Shown here: piece after piece, positions 22,001 through 37,269 of the stretch
Layout: each line of letters starts with the position of its first letter
Position numbering within the stretch: the stretch's first letter is position 1
From: Agroathelia rolfsii
Taxonomy: Eukaryota; Basidiomycota; Agaricomycetes; Amylocorticiales; Amylocorticiaceae
Direction of reading: 5' to 3'
Assembly: GCA_018343915.1 (NCBI GenBank)
Contig: JABRWF010000006.1
Location: forward strand, 1,798,001 to 1,862,000
Length of the DNA stretch: 64,000 nt
Position numbers and translations under genes: made by a program
The notes under the pieces: model-generated
Database searches by the model: none
Seen by the model: the letters and a program-made list of their open reading frames with translations, nothing else
Told to the model about the DNA's origin: nothing

Positions 22001-23092
22001 ACTCGACAGCTTCGCTGGGAGAGACAGAAGACATAAGCGTGGGCAGAGCATGTGCGATAAAAATACGATGGTATGCAGCTTCAGATCGAGCAAAAAGATA
22101 GATTTTTTCGAGTGGCGATAGGCTGTCATCATCCAGAGACAGACCAGAGGACTCGGGATCAGACGGCGGGGGTGAAGACGGGAATGTTTCCGTCCCACCC
22201 GCGTCTAAAGCAGTAATAGCGGAGGCAGATGAGGGTGCCAAAGATTCAGATGATGCTTGTTGTGCTCCAACATTTGCGGGTATGGTCGCTGTAAGGTAAT
22301 TTGATGATGATGATGCAGCAGAGCCCAGACTGATATTAGGCTGCGTGGTGGATGGCGATAGAGGTGAAATAGCACCAGAGGGAGAAATTGTAAAAGGGTA
22401 CTCAGAGGCAGATGAGGTGGAAATGTAAATGTTTGCTACAGCTACTGGTGGAGCCAGTGTTTCTGTGGACGTCGATGCGTCTTCCACACCGGGTGAGATT
22501 AAGGGCGTGGTGGGTGCAGTAAAATAGCCGCTGAGAGGGGGAGAGATGAGCGGCGAAGGGATAACAATGCTGCCACCCCCACCCCCACCCCCGCCAAGAC
22601 CTGGACTAGCATCGAAAAATACTTCGTCGCCTATGGCTGGTGAAGGGGTTAGAGAGATGGTACCAAAGAGACCATTGACGGGCGTGATAGGGATGTGGTT
22701 GGGGCGTGGAGCACGCGGGCTAGTTGTGGTTGTGGATGTTGTAGTTGGAGTGGCATTCGTGCCGGCGGGTGCCTGGCTGGTCGAGGAGCTTGGAGGGGAT
22801 ATTTTACGAGACATGATAACTGGAGACGGAGGAGGTTGGGAGGAAATACCAGGGGCATCATCCGTAGATAAAATTGATGTGGCGAATGCAGCAGCTGCGC
22901 CAGAGGAATGCGCAGGCGGCGTGGTGGGATTGATATTGCTGGAGTGGGTGGTGTCGAGGTTGGAAATACTGGTGTTGGTCAGATGGGGCAGATTACTATA
23001 ATCAGGGGGATTCTGGGGATTCCAGGAAGACTGAGGCAGTTTCTGGCGCTGCCCTGGTTGTGCCTCGGACACTGAGCGAAGGCGGTGATAGG
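19052..23092 (-). CDS. HEAT-repeat protein, PPP4R1-like protein phosphatase regulatory subunit
   Basis: This is a large HEAT-repeat scaffold resembling PPP4R1, a regulatory subunit of PP4-type phosphatases. The stop TAG is at 19054-19052. From the N side there is a Ser/Thr/Pro-rich, probably disordered region of about 300 residues. HEAT-type blocks follow: SPLEKIYLFARSEAAYHRIF, VEYVLPLLSGLAMDEDEKVK, ALAAEIGNLMWWFFSNC, IYWVRREASFALGALAKVVP, DAVWHVRHSALFALPAILAR, NPSVRSGVLEALGEVIYTF and ADVRLKAVESTALLMEVLSE. A Ser/Arg-rich C terminus ends the protein. The motif order fits PPP4R1, which I favour over the PP2A A subunit because of length and insertions. The coding frame enters through an acceptor at 23093-23094 (CACACAAG); the exon with the start codon, upstream of 23092, could not be fixed. 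Several introns carry long A/T runs, one of 17 near 21153. Confidence 0.75.
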
Positions 23093-23799
23093 CTTGTGTG
23101 AGCAACGGGAGTCGAGACGGAAAGGGAAGGAGGGAGGGAGAAATAGGGATGTGGAAAAAAATAGAGGAAAAAATAGAGGGGAAAATGGTACTTTGCGTGT
23201 ATATTTGTCCTTGACAGCCAGGGAGAGCGAGAGAGTAAAAGTGACTGCTTTGGTTACTACAAGGCCGTCAGACAGGGAAGAGGAGGAGCAGCAACAGACT
23301 CGGAGGGCGGATGATGGGCCGGCATGTACAACCACGGAGCAGACGAGGAGGAAGGAGGATGCCCGTTTGTCGGCGTCGGGTGTTTGATGGTACGATTATG
23401 GGATATAATGATATGTCTATGTCCCAATGATGAATGCAATGCCCCGGATAATGACACTATCCTCTCTCCTTTCTGGTCGCTAAATGACGACCACAGCAAC
23501 GAACAGAACAGCTCATCTTTCTCTCTCGCTCCCTTGCTCCGAGCGGCCAGTGATTCATAAAATTCTAGACTCTCACATGACGTCACTCCTCCTTCTTCTC
23601 CCGGCCGCTTTAGGCGCAGTGTGTCGTCATCGCCCCCTCGTGATGACGATCGCCGGATCCGGCTCCGGCCTCCTCGCTCTTTCCATATCTGTACATTGTC
23701 ATCTCTAAAATAATTTACACACACTTCAAGCCAGCTAGACAAGACACGTCTGTACATCTAATTAATCCTTGGATACCTCACCCCTCCCTCGTCCTCTCC
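23093..23799. other. 5' region of the HEAT gene and 3' flank of aspartate aminotransferase
   Basis: The missing first exon of the HEAT-repeat gene must lie here. One candidate starts at ATG 23325-23323 (MPAHHPPSESVAA) and would need a weak GTCTGA donor. No other gene is supported. Confidence 0.35.
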
Positions 23800-25700
<1,901 letters not shown>

Positions 25701-26816
25701 GATAGGATGATGGAGGGTGGGAACAAAGATGGAGATGGAGCAGAGTGGGGTGTTTGTCACAAGAGGTTGTTGGGGAATGTATGGACAGGACAGGGTGGGT
25801 CAGGATGAAGAAGAAGGGGATGGGTGGGACGTGGATTTTTGCGGCTTTTGCACGTTAAGAGACTCACGAAATAGGGCGAATCGCGATCAACTACTATGTA
25901 AGTGCGGCGCACACACACACAACAGGAATGCACGTGATAAACGATGAAAAGGCTGTGGGTGTTTCAAGTTCCACGAGAGAGAGCAGAGCAGAGCATCAAC
26001 CGGTTCAGCGATGAGGATTATATACCGTGCGGACAATCATGAGCCTCCGCCGAGCAATGATATGGCGTGGCAAGCGACGCACCTATACACAGCTAAACCC
26101 CACACAGAGATGAAAGATTATCGATGTATCAAGAGACAGGAGGGCGAAAACGGGGCGTCGACGGCTTTCAGTCGGGATGCCATGGGACTTCATTGGACTT
26201 AGATAAACCATCGACAAATGGCAATCATCTAAAATGCACACAGCGGATGAACCCATCGGCCGACCGCACAAGCGCCGACCCCGCACGCGGCCTTGGGCCG
26301 CCTCTTTGGGGTTTATGGCCGCCAGGGAGCCTGGGATGACTCGACCATACACTTTTCTTCGCTCTTCCCCAATCGCACAATATTAGCTGTGATGCGATGA
26401 TTTTTTTGCTGGCAAAAGACGCAGGAACACACACACACATCAAAGACGTGGAGTTAACGGAGATGAAAATGTAATAGATAAAAGCAGTGTTTATGAATAC
26501 AACACGAGAGCAAGATCCCAATGGCGAGAATAAACAGGTGGAATGTATTATTGTCCGTATCAGAAGGTATTAAGGATGCGTGGATGGGAAGTGAAAAATG
26601 GGACAAGAGATGAATGGATAGGGGATATGGAAAACAATGTCCATATGGAACACAAAGACAATCGTCTGGGATCATCCACACACGCGGCAAGGCAGGAAGC
26701 CACGAGGAAGCCAGAATCGTTATGGAAAACGGATAGGAAAGTGAAAAGGCGAGGCGGTGTATCGTAAATGGAAGAAAAGAAACGCAGTCCAGTCGACGTG
26801 TCGGAAGTCAGTTGTC
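25701..26816. other. Intergenic, aspartate aminotransferase promoter
   Basis: This 1.1 kb region is upstream of the aminotransferase and downstream of the AN1 gene. It has a purine-rich G/A block (25710-25850) and a palindromic CACGTG at 25931-25936. Its open frames are short and non-ATG or unsupported. Confidence 0.45.
25931..25936. promoter_or_regulatory. CACGTG E-box-like palindrome
   Basis: CACGTG is the core bound by bHLH factors. It lies about 230 bp upstream of the aminotransferase start, so it could be a regulatory site (inference). A six-base match can also arise by chance. Confidence 0.25.
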
Positions 26817-27195
26817 CTATACAGTCGTCAACTTGGATGCAATCGTCTGTTCACTTTCTAGCTTCGCCTTATTTTTGGCAAACGCCTCTGCGCGGCAATT
26901 CTCCAGGTTAGAACAGCTGTAGGATACCATCAGGTCAGCAGGTCACAAAAAGAAGTTCTACAATCAGCAACATACTTGTGGTGTTCTGGCATTCGATGCT
27001 ACAATAAAGAAAAGAAGAAAAGACATGCATATTGTTAGCCAAACTACAGGAGGGATCTTTATATGAAAAGGACAGCTCATTCACCTCTCCACAAAACTTG
27101 TTCTTGCAATGTGGGCAGTCTCCAATCATTCTCAGGACCGCAGAGTTGCATTGTGTCTCGCCTTGGGTGAATTGGCAACGCTTCTTGGCAGCCAT
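26817..27195 (-). CDS. Small AN1-type zinc finger protein
   Basis: This 77-residue protein consists almost only of an AN1 zinc finger. The ATG is at 27195-27193 (MAAKKRCQFTQGETQCNSAV) and the stop TAG at 26819-26817. The ligands are Cys7, Cys16, Cys27, Cys30, Cys35, His38, His44 and Cys46, with the diagnostic CPHCKNKFCGEHRMPEHHNC. A charged helix follows (CRAEAFAKNKAKLESEQ). Three exons are needed. The middle one is a 23-nt microexon at 26976-26998 encoding HRMPEHH plus part of the next codon, and without it two zinc ligands are lost. Single-AN1 proteins of this size are linked to proteasome and stress responses (yeast Tmc1 type). I infer a similar role. Confidence 0.9.
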
Positions 27196-28100
27196 GTTAA
27201 TTGACAGCAAGGGTGTATGACTGTTGCAAATGAGAAGGGTAAAGAAAAAGAATACAGGTAAGCAACGAGCAAGCCAGAGATAAGATGGGCAAAGAGAAGC
27301 AAGTAAGCAGCAATGCGTACAGTGTCTAGTAGTAGGATAGGTGCGTCAGCAAGCGTAGGAGAGGCAGAGCACAGCAAGTGGACGTGAGGACAACGCAAGA
27401 ACTGGGATAGGGATGGGGTGACAGATGGTGGAGGCAGTGTTGTTGGCTGGCAGCAGGCTTTATACCACAGGCCGCGTCAGCGCTGGGGCTACAGCAGCAG
27501 CAGGTCTAGGGCGTGGCGCGGAGTGTGGCAACGTCTCGGAGCCCATCCCATCGGCGTCCGTCCGCTAACAAGAAAGCCCCAGTCGCTTCCGTCCCGTCCG
27601 GCAAACCGGCGCTAGTGTTCCCCTGGGATGCCTTTTCGGTCGTGTGAGGCCACAGACGGCAGGATCCCCCATGCCAAATTATCTTTTTTAGGCATCCCAA
27701 CCGCTTGCCAATGTCTGGACCTATGTGCTTCACTATCTTAGCGACCCCGCGAAGGGTTGTATTTCAATTTGTTACATGTGGCTTCTCGACAATCGCCGTG
27801 TTGCCTGTTCCTTGTGATCACGATTACTGTATGCACCATTTCATGTACTCATGTCAACAACGTTGTCAATAGGGAGTATATCAAAAACCATCCATAGACA
27901 TTGAAAACAATAGAGAGCGTCGCAAATAAGGGGGTGGGGGGTAACTGATCGGTAAGCTATTGGAAAAGGGAGAAGAAACCATGAAATAAGGACAAGGTGA
28001 AGCGTCGTCAAGCTATGCAAGGATGCGAGGGAAGAATTATATAAATATTCAATAGTCCGTCGTGTGTATGTAACTGCAAGAAACGCATGATTCCTTGACA
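27196..28100. other. Intergenic between AN1 and syntaxin genes
   Basis: This holds the promoter of the AN1 gene and the 3' flank of the syntaxin gene. Nothing else is supported. Confidence 0.5.
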
Positions 28101-29677
28101 CTAAGCTGCTGAAGTTGTGGCGGGACTGCTAGAAGTCGTGCTGCTGCCACTATGACTGTCATTTACGGCTGGGAGGACAACTTTCACAACAATGATGATG
28201 ACAACAATGATTATCACCACGAGGAGGATTATGAAGCAAATCCAGCGTTTCTTGCGTGCCGCTCGAGCGGAAACGACCGCCTTTTCCGTATATCCGAGAC
28301 TGGAGGTAGCAAATGAGTATGGAAGGGATATGACTTTGAATGGTGCATTCAGAGGGCTCACCCAACTTCGGTGTCCTTTTCAACGGTCGCTGCTGTCTCT
28401 TCAATCACGTTGATGGTTTCATCCTGCTGCTCAACCATGATGCTCATCTATATGAATCAATTGTAAGCCTGATTGATATGATCATGCCATAACGGTGATG
28501 CCTACATCATTGAAAAGCTGTGCGAGCTCGCCCAGAGTCCTTTCGATGCGTTTGATATCCTCGTGACGCTCCTGTACCTCACGGTAAGCAGCGCGAGATT
28601 CGCCATAACGGTTAGAGTTCATGAGCTACAAGGAGTGATTTTAGGAAGGTATCCTTGGGTATTGTGATTAAAAGCGCACAGCTTGACTGAAGATTTGACC
28701 TCCTTGGTCGTCATTAACTACAGCTTGGACTTCTTCAGGGGTTGCATCGGGTTTAACTGTGAAAGTAGATACGAGTAAACTCGTGGCTCGAAAGAGAGGG
28801 CGCTTCCAGACTCACCAATCTTGTATTGCCTCTCCATGCGTTGCTTGTAGCGTTGGCGGTATTGTTGCTCTACTTGCTGGTAGTTTTGAATGGCCTCTAC
28901 GAACTTTGACTTGACCAGAGCCGTCTATTCGACAATGATCATGAACATGATCTACTCCAATATGGAAAACTGGAATAAGGGGGGGGGGACTGACTTGCTG
29001 TTTGCGAATCTGGCCATCTCTACCGCTGCTTCCTTGTCTTTCCAGAGCCTTGATTCGCCTTTTCAAATCACTGCTGAGATCACTTGTATCCTGAACCAAA
29101 GAATCTAGCTGCGTAGCATTGCGTTGTGATTCAACATCGTCCATATTATTCAGTGACCGTGAATGCAGATCGCCAATTCTGGAAATATTGTCATTGAACT
29201 GCTTTATACTATCTTGAAGAGACGAGATCTATCGCGTAGCACGATTATTAGGCCAGCGTGAGAAGAGTATACCCAAATCATTATCAACGCATACCTCTGA
29301 ATAAAAGGTCGACATGTCCCCTCCAGCACCTGCAATCGGCCCAGTGTTCGACATCAAGTTCGTCGTACTGTCCTTCACATCCGTCATCTCATACGCAGGT
29401 TCATCCTGTTGACCGTATGGATTGGCCCTGCGAGAGGACTGATAACCACCTCCACCCCCATATCCTCCGCTCTGCGCCGGGTACGAGTTGCTAGCCAAGT
29501 TATGAGCACCACGAGGGTCAGAGTCACCCAAGGTAACATACGAGCTAGTATTTTGCTGGGCCTATGTCGTTCATTATTGCCTTGAGCGCCAGATCCAATA
29601 TATATGCACAGGGCAGAAAAAAGCCAGCCGCGTGGAGATGGACGTACCCTCATAGCCGCTAGTCTGTCACGAGCCAT
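28101..29677 (-). CDS. Plasma-membrane syntaxin (Sso1/2-type t-SNARE)
   Basis: This is a Qa-SNARE for exocytic vesicle fusion at the plasma membrane. The ATG is at 29677-29675 (MARDRLAAMR, then AQQNTSSYVTLGDSD) and the stop TAG at 28103-28101. A Gly/Tyr-rich N-terminal linker is followed by the Habc three-helix region: FNDNISRIGDLHSRSL, LVQDTSDLSSDLKRRIKALE and FVEAIQNYQQVEQQYRQRYK. The SNARE helix runs through HEDIKRIERTLGELAQLFND and SIMVEQQDETINVIEET, with the zero-layer Gln in EQQ. The C-terminal anchor is WICFIILLVVIIIVVIIIVV. About eight exons are present; one intron has a 10-base G run near 28979-28988. The length (about 340 aa) and MARDRLAAMR start fit the fungal Sso group. Confidence 0.93.
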
Positions 29678-30068
29678 GGTGATGTAGAAACTTTTGTGTA
29701 GTAATTAAGAACGTGTAGAGAATGAGAGGACAAGACAAGAATCAGGCACGATGCAGTAATCAATACTACAGGGAATGCCGCCAGAAAAAAGTGTAGAGTA
29801 TGAGAGGGACAGTAGTCTGGGCGTCGAGTCGACGAGAGAGGAAGTATAGTAGTAACTGTGATGGTGGCCGTGGCCGCAGTGCCAACGATCACAGCCTCCG
29901 TCGGCCAACAACCTAAACTAGCGCTTTGAGCCGAACAGTTGCCAAGAACACACAACACCACCACCAACGCACCACTAGCAGCACGCAAATAATAAATAGA
30001 TAGATATCTATATTGATGGATTCCACAACAATTCACCAACAACATCAACAATAAAATGTAGTGTACAC
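29678..30068. other. Spacer between syntaxin and argininosuccinate lyase
   Basis: This is the syntaxin promoter and lyase 3' flank. No supported gene is seen. Confidence 0.5.
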
Positions 30069-31879
<1,811 letters not shown>

Positions 31880-32131
31880 TTTTGTGAGATATGCTAACAG
31901 AGTTGAAGTTAAGAGAACGAGGTTTCTTTATCTTGGGCACGTGATATGACCAAGGGTGTATCGTCACTATGACTCGTACGATAGAACCAACTTGCATCTG
32001 TATTGTGTATTTAGCATGTACAATCAAGAAAGGAGTATTTATTTGATGAGATGTAGTGATGATAACTGCTATACGACTATTGATCAAGCATATTTCAAGT
32101 CCATTGTCCAATCTAAATCCAAGATGCGTCT

Positions 32132-33998
32132 TCACAACAACCCCTTCCATTTTCTCCACAAGATCAAGGTGCCGCCTAATGCCAACAGTGCGGATGCACC
32201 GCATATTAGGAAGGTAGGACGCCAGCATGCGGCTCCCAGGCAAATTCCATCTTCGCTGGTTTTACGACCTTCGGAGACGAATGCATATAGGTATGAATAG
32301 ACGGGGGTAGCGACGAATACAGCATATGCCGCCATGCCTGAAGAATGCGTGAGTCTATGCGCAACGTTCAGGATATTCTCGTGCAATATTTACCAAAGTT
32401 TCGACCAGCGTGTTTGGTGCCCCAAACGGCCGATACAATCCCAGGTCTGTCAAAACATATCAGCGGAATTTTTAAAGTGACGAAGTATGGGGTAAACTCA
32501 CAACATAGTGAAAGAGGTCCCATATGCAATGCCCGTTCCAACGCTTTAAAAAAAAAAAAAAGAGCTGTAACTCGCGCATCAAGATCGAAGCTCCAATCAT
32601 CAGGCCTCACCTCAACATCCAAAGGAGCTTTTGCGAGTGAACTCCTACTGCGGTTGATACGAAAATGAGTAATAGGAGGACAGCTGCTCCCGACATGAAA
32701 GCTAGGCGACTAAAAAAATGCTTGCGTGGGTATACTATTTTCCCTGACGAGTTTTCAATAGCCACAGGTGCAACATAATCGGCCAATGGTCCCGTAACCA
32801 GGCGAGACATGGTGTTTGCGAGCGAGATAAACCAGACTTGTTTCGCTGGTCCATATGACGATGACGGCAATGCCATGGCGATGGTGCCAATATTTGAAAT
32901 GACCATCTCACACTAGGTAAGCAAGGTCCATATTTGGTCAGAGTTGTCCCATGAAGTCGAGACTCTTAACGTACTGAACCAAGGGTGAGAAAGAGGACAG
33001 AGAAGAGGATCCAGAAGTAGGGATCGGTGAAAAGCGACCACATTGATTCATGGCGCCAGGTCTCGATCAGTCTCCGTGGTCGAGAAATCAAAGGCTGTCT
33101 TTCATCCGGCTCTTGGTGTTCTTGATCACCGCTATTTTCTTGATTATCGTCCTCGATTATTGCCACAGCGTGGGGATCCAAGCTAGCAGAGGCCAACTTG
33201 AGGCCTATGGCGGATATGGCATGGGTAACGCTCGCAAGTATGGCCAGGAAGCGAGTAAAGAACGTGACGTTAAGCCGGCCATCCTTATTTGTGAAGAAAA
33301 TCGTGGCAAACAATGTAAGAACCATAGGGGATAGTCCAAATAAGGCAGTGGAGGCACCCGATGCAAGGCCTACGTGTCTTGGTAAAGCCTTCGATGATGC
33401 GAATATGATAGAGAAAAACCTGGAAAGTCAATGCCATGTCAGCCAAAGAAAGGTAAGCAAAATAATCAAGATGTACGCAAAAACAGTAGCAAGACCAGCT
33501 AAGAAGAATGAAGCAGAGAGACGATAGAAGGAGCCCTGGGAAGGATGAATGATATCGTCCGGCGTGTTGTGTATTTCCCAAGAGAAGATGCCGAAGCCGC
33601 AACCGTACAAGATCGACGCAGCTAGTGATGATGCCCATGGTCCAAACATGTCGGTTATCTTCCCCACAAAGGTCCCAAATGGGTATTGGCCAATCATTCC
33701 GCTTGACGAGGGCCGAGATGAGTCAGTAGAACTTAAACCAGGTCAACCCTATTCCTTACGCAAGAGCTATCGTTGTCAACTGGGGTTGAGTTAGCTTCAG
33801 ATGAAGCTGGAGAGGCCCGGAAAGCAAAGGAAATACAAATATCCCTCCCGCCGTGAGTCTACCAAGACAGACACGGTTGAGCGCCTTTGAAACCAATCAG
33901 AACATTACTCACGCACTAATGGCAACCGACATGCAGACGACCAGTTTTTCAGCTGGCCCGCTGAAGGCTATCATTTTGGGTCGGGGTGAGACTGCCAT
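32132..33998 (-). CDS. Major facilitator superfamily transporter, MCH1-like
   Basis: This is a 12-TM MFS protein resembling fungal Mch1 (monocarboxylate-transporter homologue of unknown substrate). The ATG is at 33998-33996 (MAVSPRPKMIAFSGPAEKLV) and the stop TGA at 32134-32132. Helices include GGIFVFPLLSGPLQLHL, AGMIGQYPFGTFVGKITDMF with the G-x-x-D-x-x-G/GP loop, SSLAASILYGCGFGIFSW and ARSA-free SGASTALFGLSPMVLTLFAT. An acidic cytosolic loop (EDDNQENSGDQEHQEPDERQ) lies between TM6 and TM7. The second half has SMWSLFTDPYFWILFSVLFL, LANTMSRLVTGPLADYV, PGIVSAVWGTKHAGRNFG and FLICGASALLALGGTLILW. The GRNFG end of that block is typical of Mch1/nodulin-like transporters. Eight or so exons are present. 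The substrate cannot be read from sequence. Confidence 0.85.
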
Positions 33999-34147
33999 GG
34001 AGGACGCGGCAGAGTCGTGACTAGAAATCGAAGCTTTATGTAGTTTATGTATTTGAGTGGTGTTAGACAGAAGTCTTCATTTCATTAACTCCTTGGCGTG
34101 TGGCTGTAACTCTATAGCAATTACAAGTTGATGGATTCGGAAAGACA

Positions 34148-34213
34148 GGCTCCTTCCCAGCCCCTCCACAACTCCATCGGGCAGTATTACTGACGTCCCC
34201 GGGATACGAGGAA
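34148..34213 (-). repeat. Relic fragment, left arm of an inverted pair
   Basis: Read on the minus strand, this matches 35526-35632 on the plus strand: a 13-base identity (TTCCTCGTATCCC) and a 25/27 match (34148-34174 against 35606-35632), both in the same order. The two mismatches in the 27-mer are G/A transitions. The minus strand can be read as VPRIPGTSVILPDGVVEGL, then GRSLSFRIHQL, so the pair may be remains of a coding sequence or the arms of a larger element. Confidence 0.6.
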
Positions 34214-34335
34214 TTGCCTAGAGTCAAGAAATTTGGAAAGATCAGAAAATTACACCACAACTCCTCCTAGTAGACTCTTGATACAAGTTCTAATTAATCA
34301 AATATGCATTTAAATGCCGTTGGTTGCATCGATTA

Positions 34336-34358
34336 AAATAATAATAATAATAATAATG
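34336..34358. repeat. AAT microsatellite
   Basis: About seven AAT units in a row lie inside the gene-free island. Confidence 0.85.
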
Positions 34359-34862
34359 AAATATTGCATGCGCTATACCCTTTTCAATATCCAAAAAAAG
34401 TTCTGGAAAACTAAAGTACTAATTTCATGGCCAATCCTTTTGCTTAGAGGTTTTATGTGCTGTGATGACACTCTCTTTGGTTTCTCCGAGTACTTTTGGT
34501 ACACTATTGCGGCGCTTTGAACTCTCAAAGAGTGCCTTTTCAGACTCCGCCTCGTTTATCCAAAATGGCAACTACGCAACTTTAACAAGCAAAATTACAA
34601 GTCCAGAGGTGGAAGAGTGTCAAACAGGCCTAAGCCTAAGGCGGACTGGACTCCGACTCAGATGGCAGTGATCTAGATCTCATCAACCCATGTGCACTCT
34701 CCCTTCGATTTTCCTCCTTCCCCATTTGCACCTTCATTACAACACAATTCATATTTACACTTATCAAGTCTTAATTCAACTCCTAACCTTAATCAAGGCT
34801 TATAACCGGTACTAATAAACTCGTTGGACAATAACATGACTTGATGGTTAACTATGTGAATA

Positions 34863-35146
34863 CAGTTGGACCTGCTTAAAGTCTTATCATCGGTAGTGCC
34901 AAGTAAAGGAGAATACGACTTTATAGTGGCCCGGAAGGAATAACTAAATGTGGAAAAGACTTCGGTAATGCCAGTGCCAAAATAGCTAAATAAATCAAGA
35001 TTAATCGGAAAGCTGCCCTATAAGACAGCTGCTCGGCATGGGGTGTGGAGTAGAACATATGGCTTTACAAACTTGGGAAATGACAGAAGCGCGGATTTAG
35101 AGAGTTTATGACTTTATGGCCTAAAGACTTTAGACAGGTCCTACTG
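34863..35146. mobile_element. 284-bp MITE with TA target duplication (pogo/Tc1-mariner-like ends)
   Basis: The left end CAGTTGGACCTGCTTAAAGTC and the inverted right end CAGTAGGACCTGTCTAAAGTC agree at 18 of 21 positions. Both ends are flanked by TA (34861-34862 and 35147-35148), the target site used by Tc1/mariner/pogo elements. Subterminal GACTTTATAGTGGCC and GACTTTATGGCC repeats lie inside. There is no transposase frame, so it is non-autonomous and would need an enzyme supplied elsewhere in the genome. The first CAGT and TA flanks fit pogo-type MITEs. Confidence 0.8.
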
Positions 35147-36300
35147 TACCAGTTCATGACTAATTTTAATGTACAAGATAATAGTCTACATTGGACTTGT
35201 CAGTATCCTACTAATCTTTTGTACACATCTCATATTTTGTATATGTGTGAGTTTGGTTTTGAAGAGTATTCCTTGACTTCGGGTCACCTGCCTGATTAGG
35301 AAGGAGACATTGAGCTGTTGCCATTTGTGAAAGCTCCAAGCATGCCAAAAAGTGTTGTGTCAGAGAGCAAATCCTGCTGTGACAACTCTTTTCTCGACCA
35401 ATGACATGCGCATCTCATAATATTTCTACAAAATAGCTATATATCGTATATATTGACGACACTCTCTGTCACTTTCCCCGCAAACTTAAACGAGGTTTCA
35501 ATTGTGGTTAGTGAGTTCTTAAAAGTTCCTCGTATCCCTAGGAACGACACTAAGTATAGTTTTAAGGGCAAATATAAAAGGAAAGAGGACTACCCGATGA
35601 GAGAGGAGTTATAGAGGGGCTGGGAAGGAGCCTATTGGAGAGAGAATATTACTGCTGATTGAGAATCGATAGACACTGGCACAAAAGTTTTCCGAAAGAG
35701 GAAGCTGCTCCTAAAAGAGGAAACCCGATCTGGACATCAAAACCTTTGTGCAAGTAGTAAAAACTTGTTTATATGTTTCTGACGTTGGCTTCGCCTCCGA
35801 CATTCAGTGTCAGCGACTCAGCGTGCATACGAAATCAGGCCACGACAGAGGTAGAATTTTCAAGCAAGTGAAAATGATAGTTGTCGCACGCGGTGATTGG
35901 CTCTTTATCGAGGTCGGATGGTCCTTTTATGGCTCCTAGTGAACAATAGCAAAGACGCTAGAAACCCTATCGGAGTTCGAAATGCTTGTTTGCTCTTTGT
36001 CAAGCGCTATTTCATAACGCTTCCACACTACACCATATAATAAACAGCTCCCTCCAGACATAAATGTGCCGGATTGCCCCTGCTGTGCTAGTTACCCTTA
36101 TCCCAATCTCTGGAAGATTGGCTGGCTTTTCTTATTTACCTCCGCCTTTTGTCTTCTGTTTGTTTGAATCTAAATCAAGTCAACACCAACATATAATATA
36201 CTCGGATAATTGGCATGCCTATCTCACCATCTTTTGCACGAATTCGAAACGTTGCTTTTCGTTAGTATATCGTTGTTATACACATCGGACGTACTTTCTG
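35147..36300. other. Gene-free island, right part
   Basis: This holds the right arm of the inverted relic pair and an imperfect 13-bp hairpin (GCACAAAAGTTTT near 35682 against AAAACCTTTGTGC near 35739). The last 250 bp are the promoter of the gene at 36301. A frame starting at 36064 (MCRIAPAVLVTLIPI) is not joined to it by a good splice site. Confidence 0.4.
35526..35632 (+). repeat. Relic fragment, right arm of an inverted pair
   Basis: This matches 34148-34213 in inverted orientation (13/13 and 25/27 blocks). It is longer between the blocks, and its frame LPDERGVIEGLGRSLLER soon meets a stop. With the MITE between the arms, the layout suggests an old composite insertion or a gene fragment duplicated and inverted. 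Confidence 0.6.
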
Positions 36301-37269
36301 ATGTTTAAATCAGTCTTGATCACTAGCGCCAGCTTCTTGTTCATCATTGGCTTGTGTGTAGTTGTATTCTGTAGATGGACTGTATGCTCTGACGGCGAAC
36401 GTAAGTACGACTGTTTTAGTGACCAGTGCCTGGACTGACATATTCTCAGGTGGTCTCCTGATTGTCTTCCTTATCTCAAACGTTTTAACGTGTATTATGA
36501 TGCCACTTTTGTACGGGTTACAATAAATATTAAGATCAAAATGGCTGACATCGTTCACTAGAATCATATCAGGCTTCAAGCCATACATAGACGCCGCAAG
36601 GATGGCGCTTCTTCTCATGATCCACATAGGTGCGATGTGTGTTTGTTTTGCGTTTATACAAATCCAACTCAATTAATTGAGCAGGTCTTGCTGTTGCGTT
36701 TGCATACTGGGACCCATATTTCTCATGTCCTGGTGATAGTACGTGCAAGAAACTATATCGCGACGTGCCAATCATCTCAATTCAGCTCTTGAAGATATTG
36801 ATGACCAGGGAACATGTAGCTTGATCAACCTTTTCATTTTGCTGGCTAGCTGGGTTGTTCCTGTCTTGCGTATGTCCCCTCAGTATATCTGAAACCATAC
36901 CGGAATAACATTTTATTTATATTTATATTTACAGTTATTCTTTATACTATCGCACTCGGACTTATGGTTTACAGGCGTGCGCACACACCTTCTGCGGAAA
37001 ATATGCCGTCAAAAGATTTGGAAGCTACTCCAGTGATAGACACCAAATCAGATGTGCCATCCAACTTGGTATCTTCACTTGCACCAAAGCTGGATGAAGT
37101 CGCTGCCAAGGAAAAACATATGTCACAACACCCAAGCATAAATGCTATGAATGCCAGTAACAAAAGGACATCGGAGCAGCGAGCTTCGCTGCCTACCTCT
37201 TCTCGAACATCGCTTCCTGCCAGCAGTAGATCTGCCAGGAACAGCCGACCATTGCCGCCATGGTACTAA
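36301..37269 (+). CDS. Small four-TM membrane protein with Ser-rich tail (MARVEL-like)
   Basis: I do not recognise a named gene. The ATG is at 36301 (MFKSVLITSASFLFIIGLCV) and the stop TAA at 37267-37269. Six exons close in frame. The membrane segments are TM1 LITSASFLFIIGLCVVVFC, TM2 LLIVFLISNVLTCIMMPLL, TM3 AARMALLLMIHIGLAVAFAY and TM4 LINLFILLASWVVPVLLILY running into IALGLMV. A loop with two cysteines (YFSCPGDN...GTCSLIN) joins TM3 and TM4, as in many MARVEL proteins. The cytosolic tail of about 100 residues ends SLPASSRSARNSRPLPPWY. The layout resembles the two MARVEL-like genes at 14-18 kb, though sequence similarity is faint. Function is unknown. Confidence 0.72.

Larger units (their letters stand above)
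33999..34862. other. Gene-free island, left part
   Basis: This holds the MFS promoter, a relic fragment (34148-34213, see repeat entry) and an AAT microsatellite near 34336-34358. No intact gene is seen. Confidence 0.5.

Noticed and set aside
34148..35632. RIP-like mutation explaining the G/A differences between relic arms
   Set aside because: Only two transitions are visible and classical RIP is not typical of basidiomycetes; the sample is too small.
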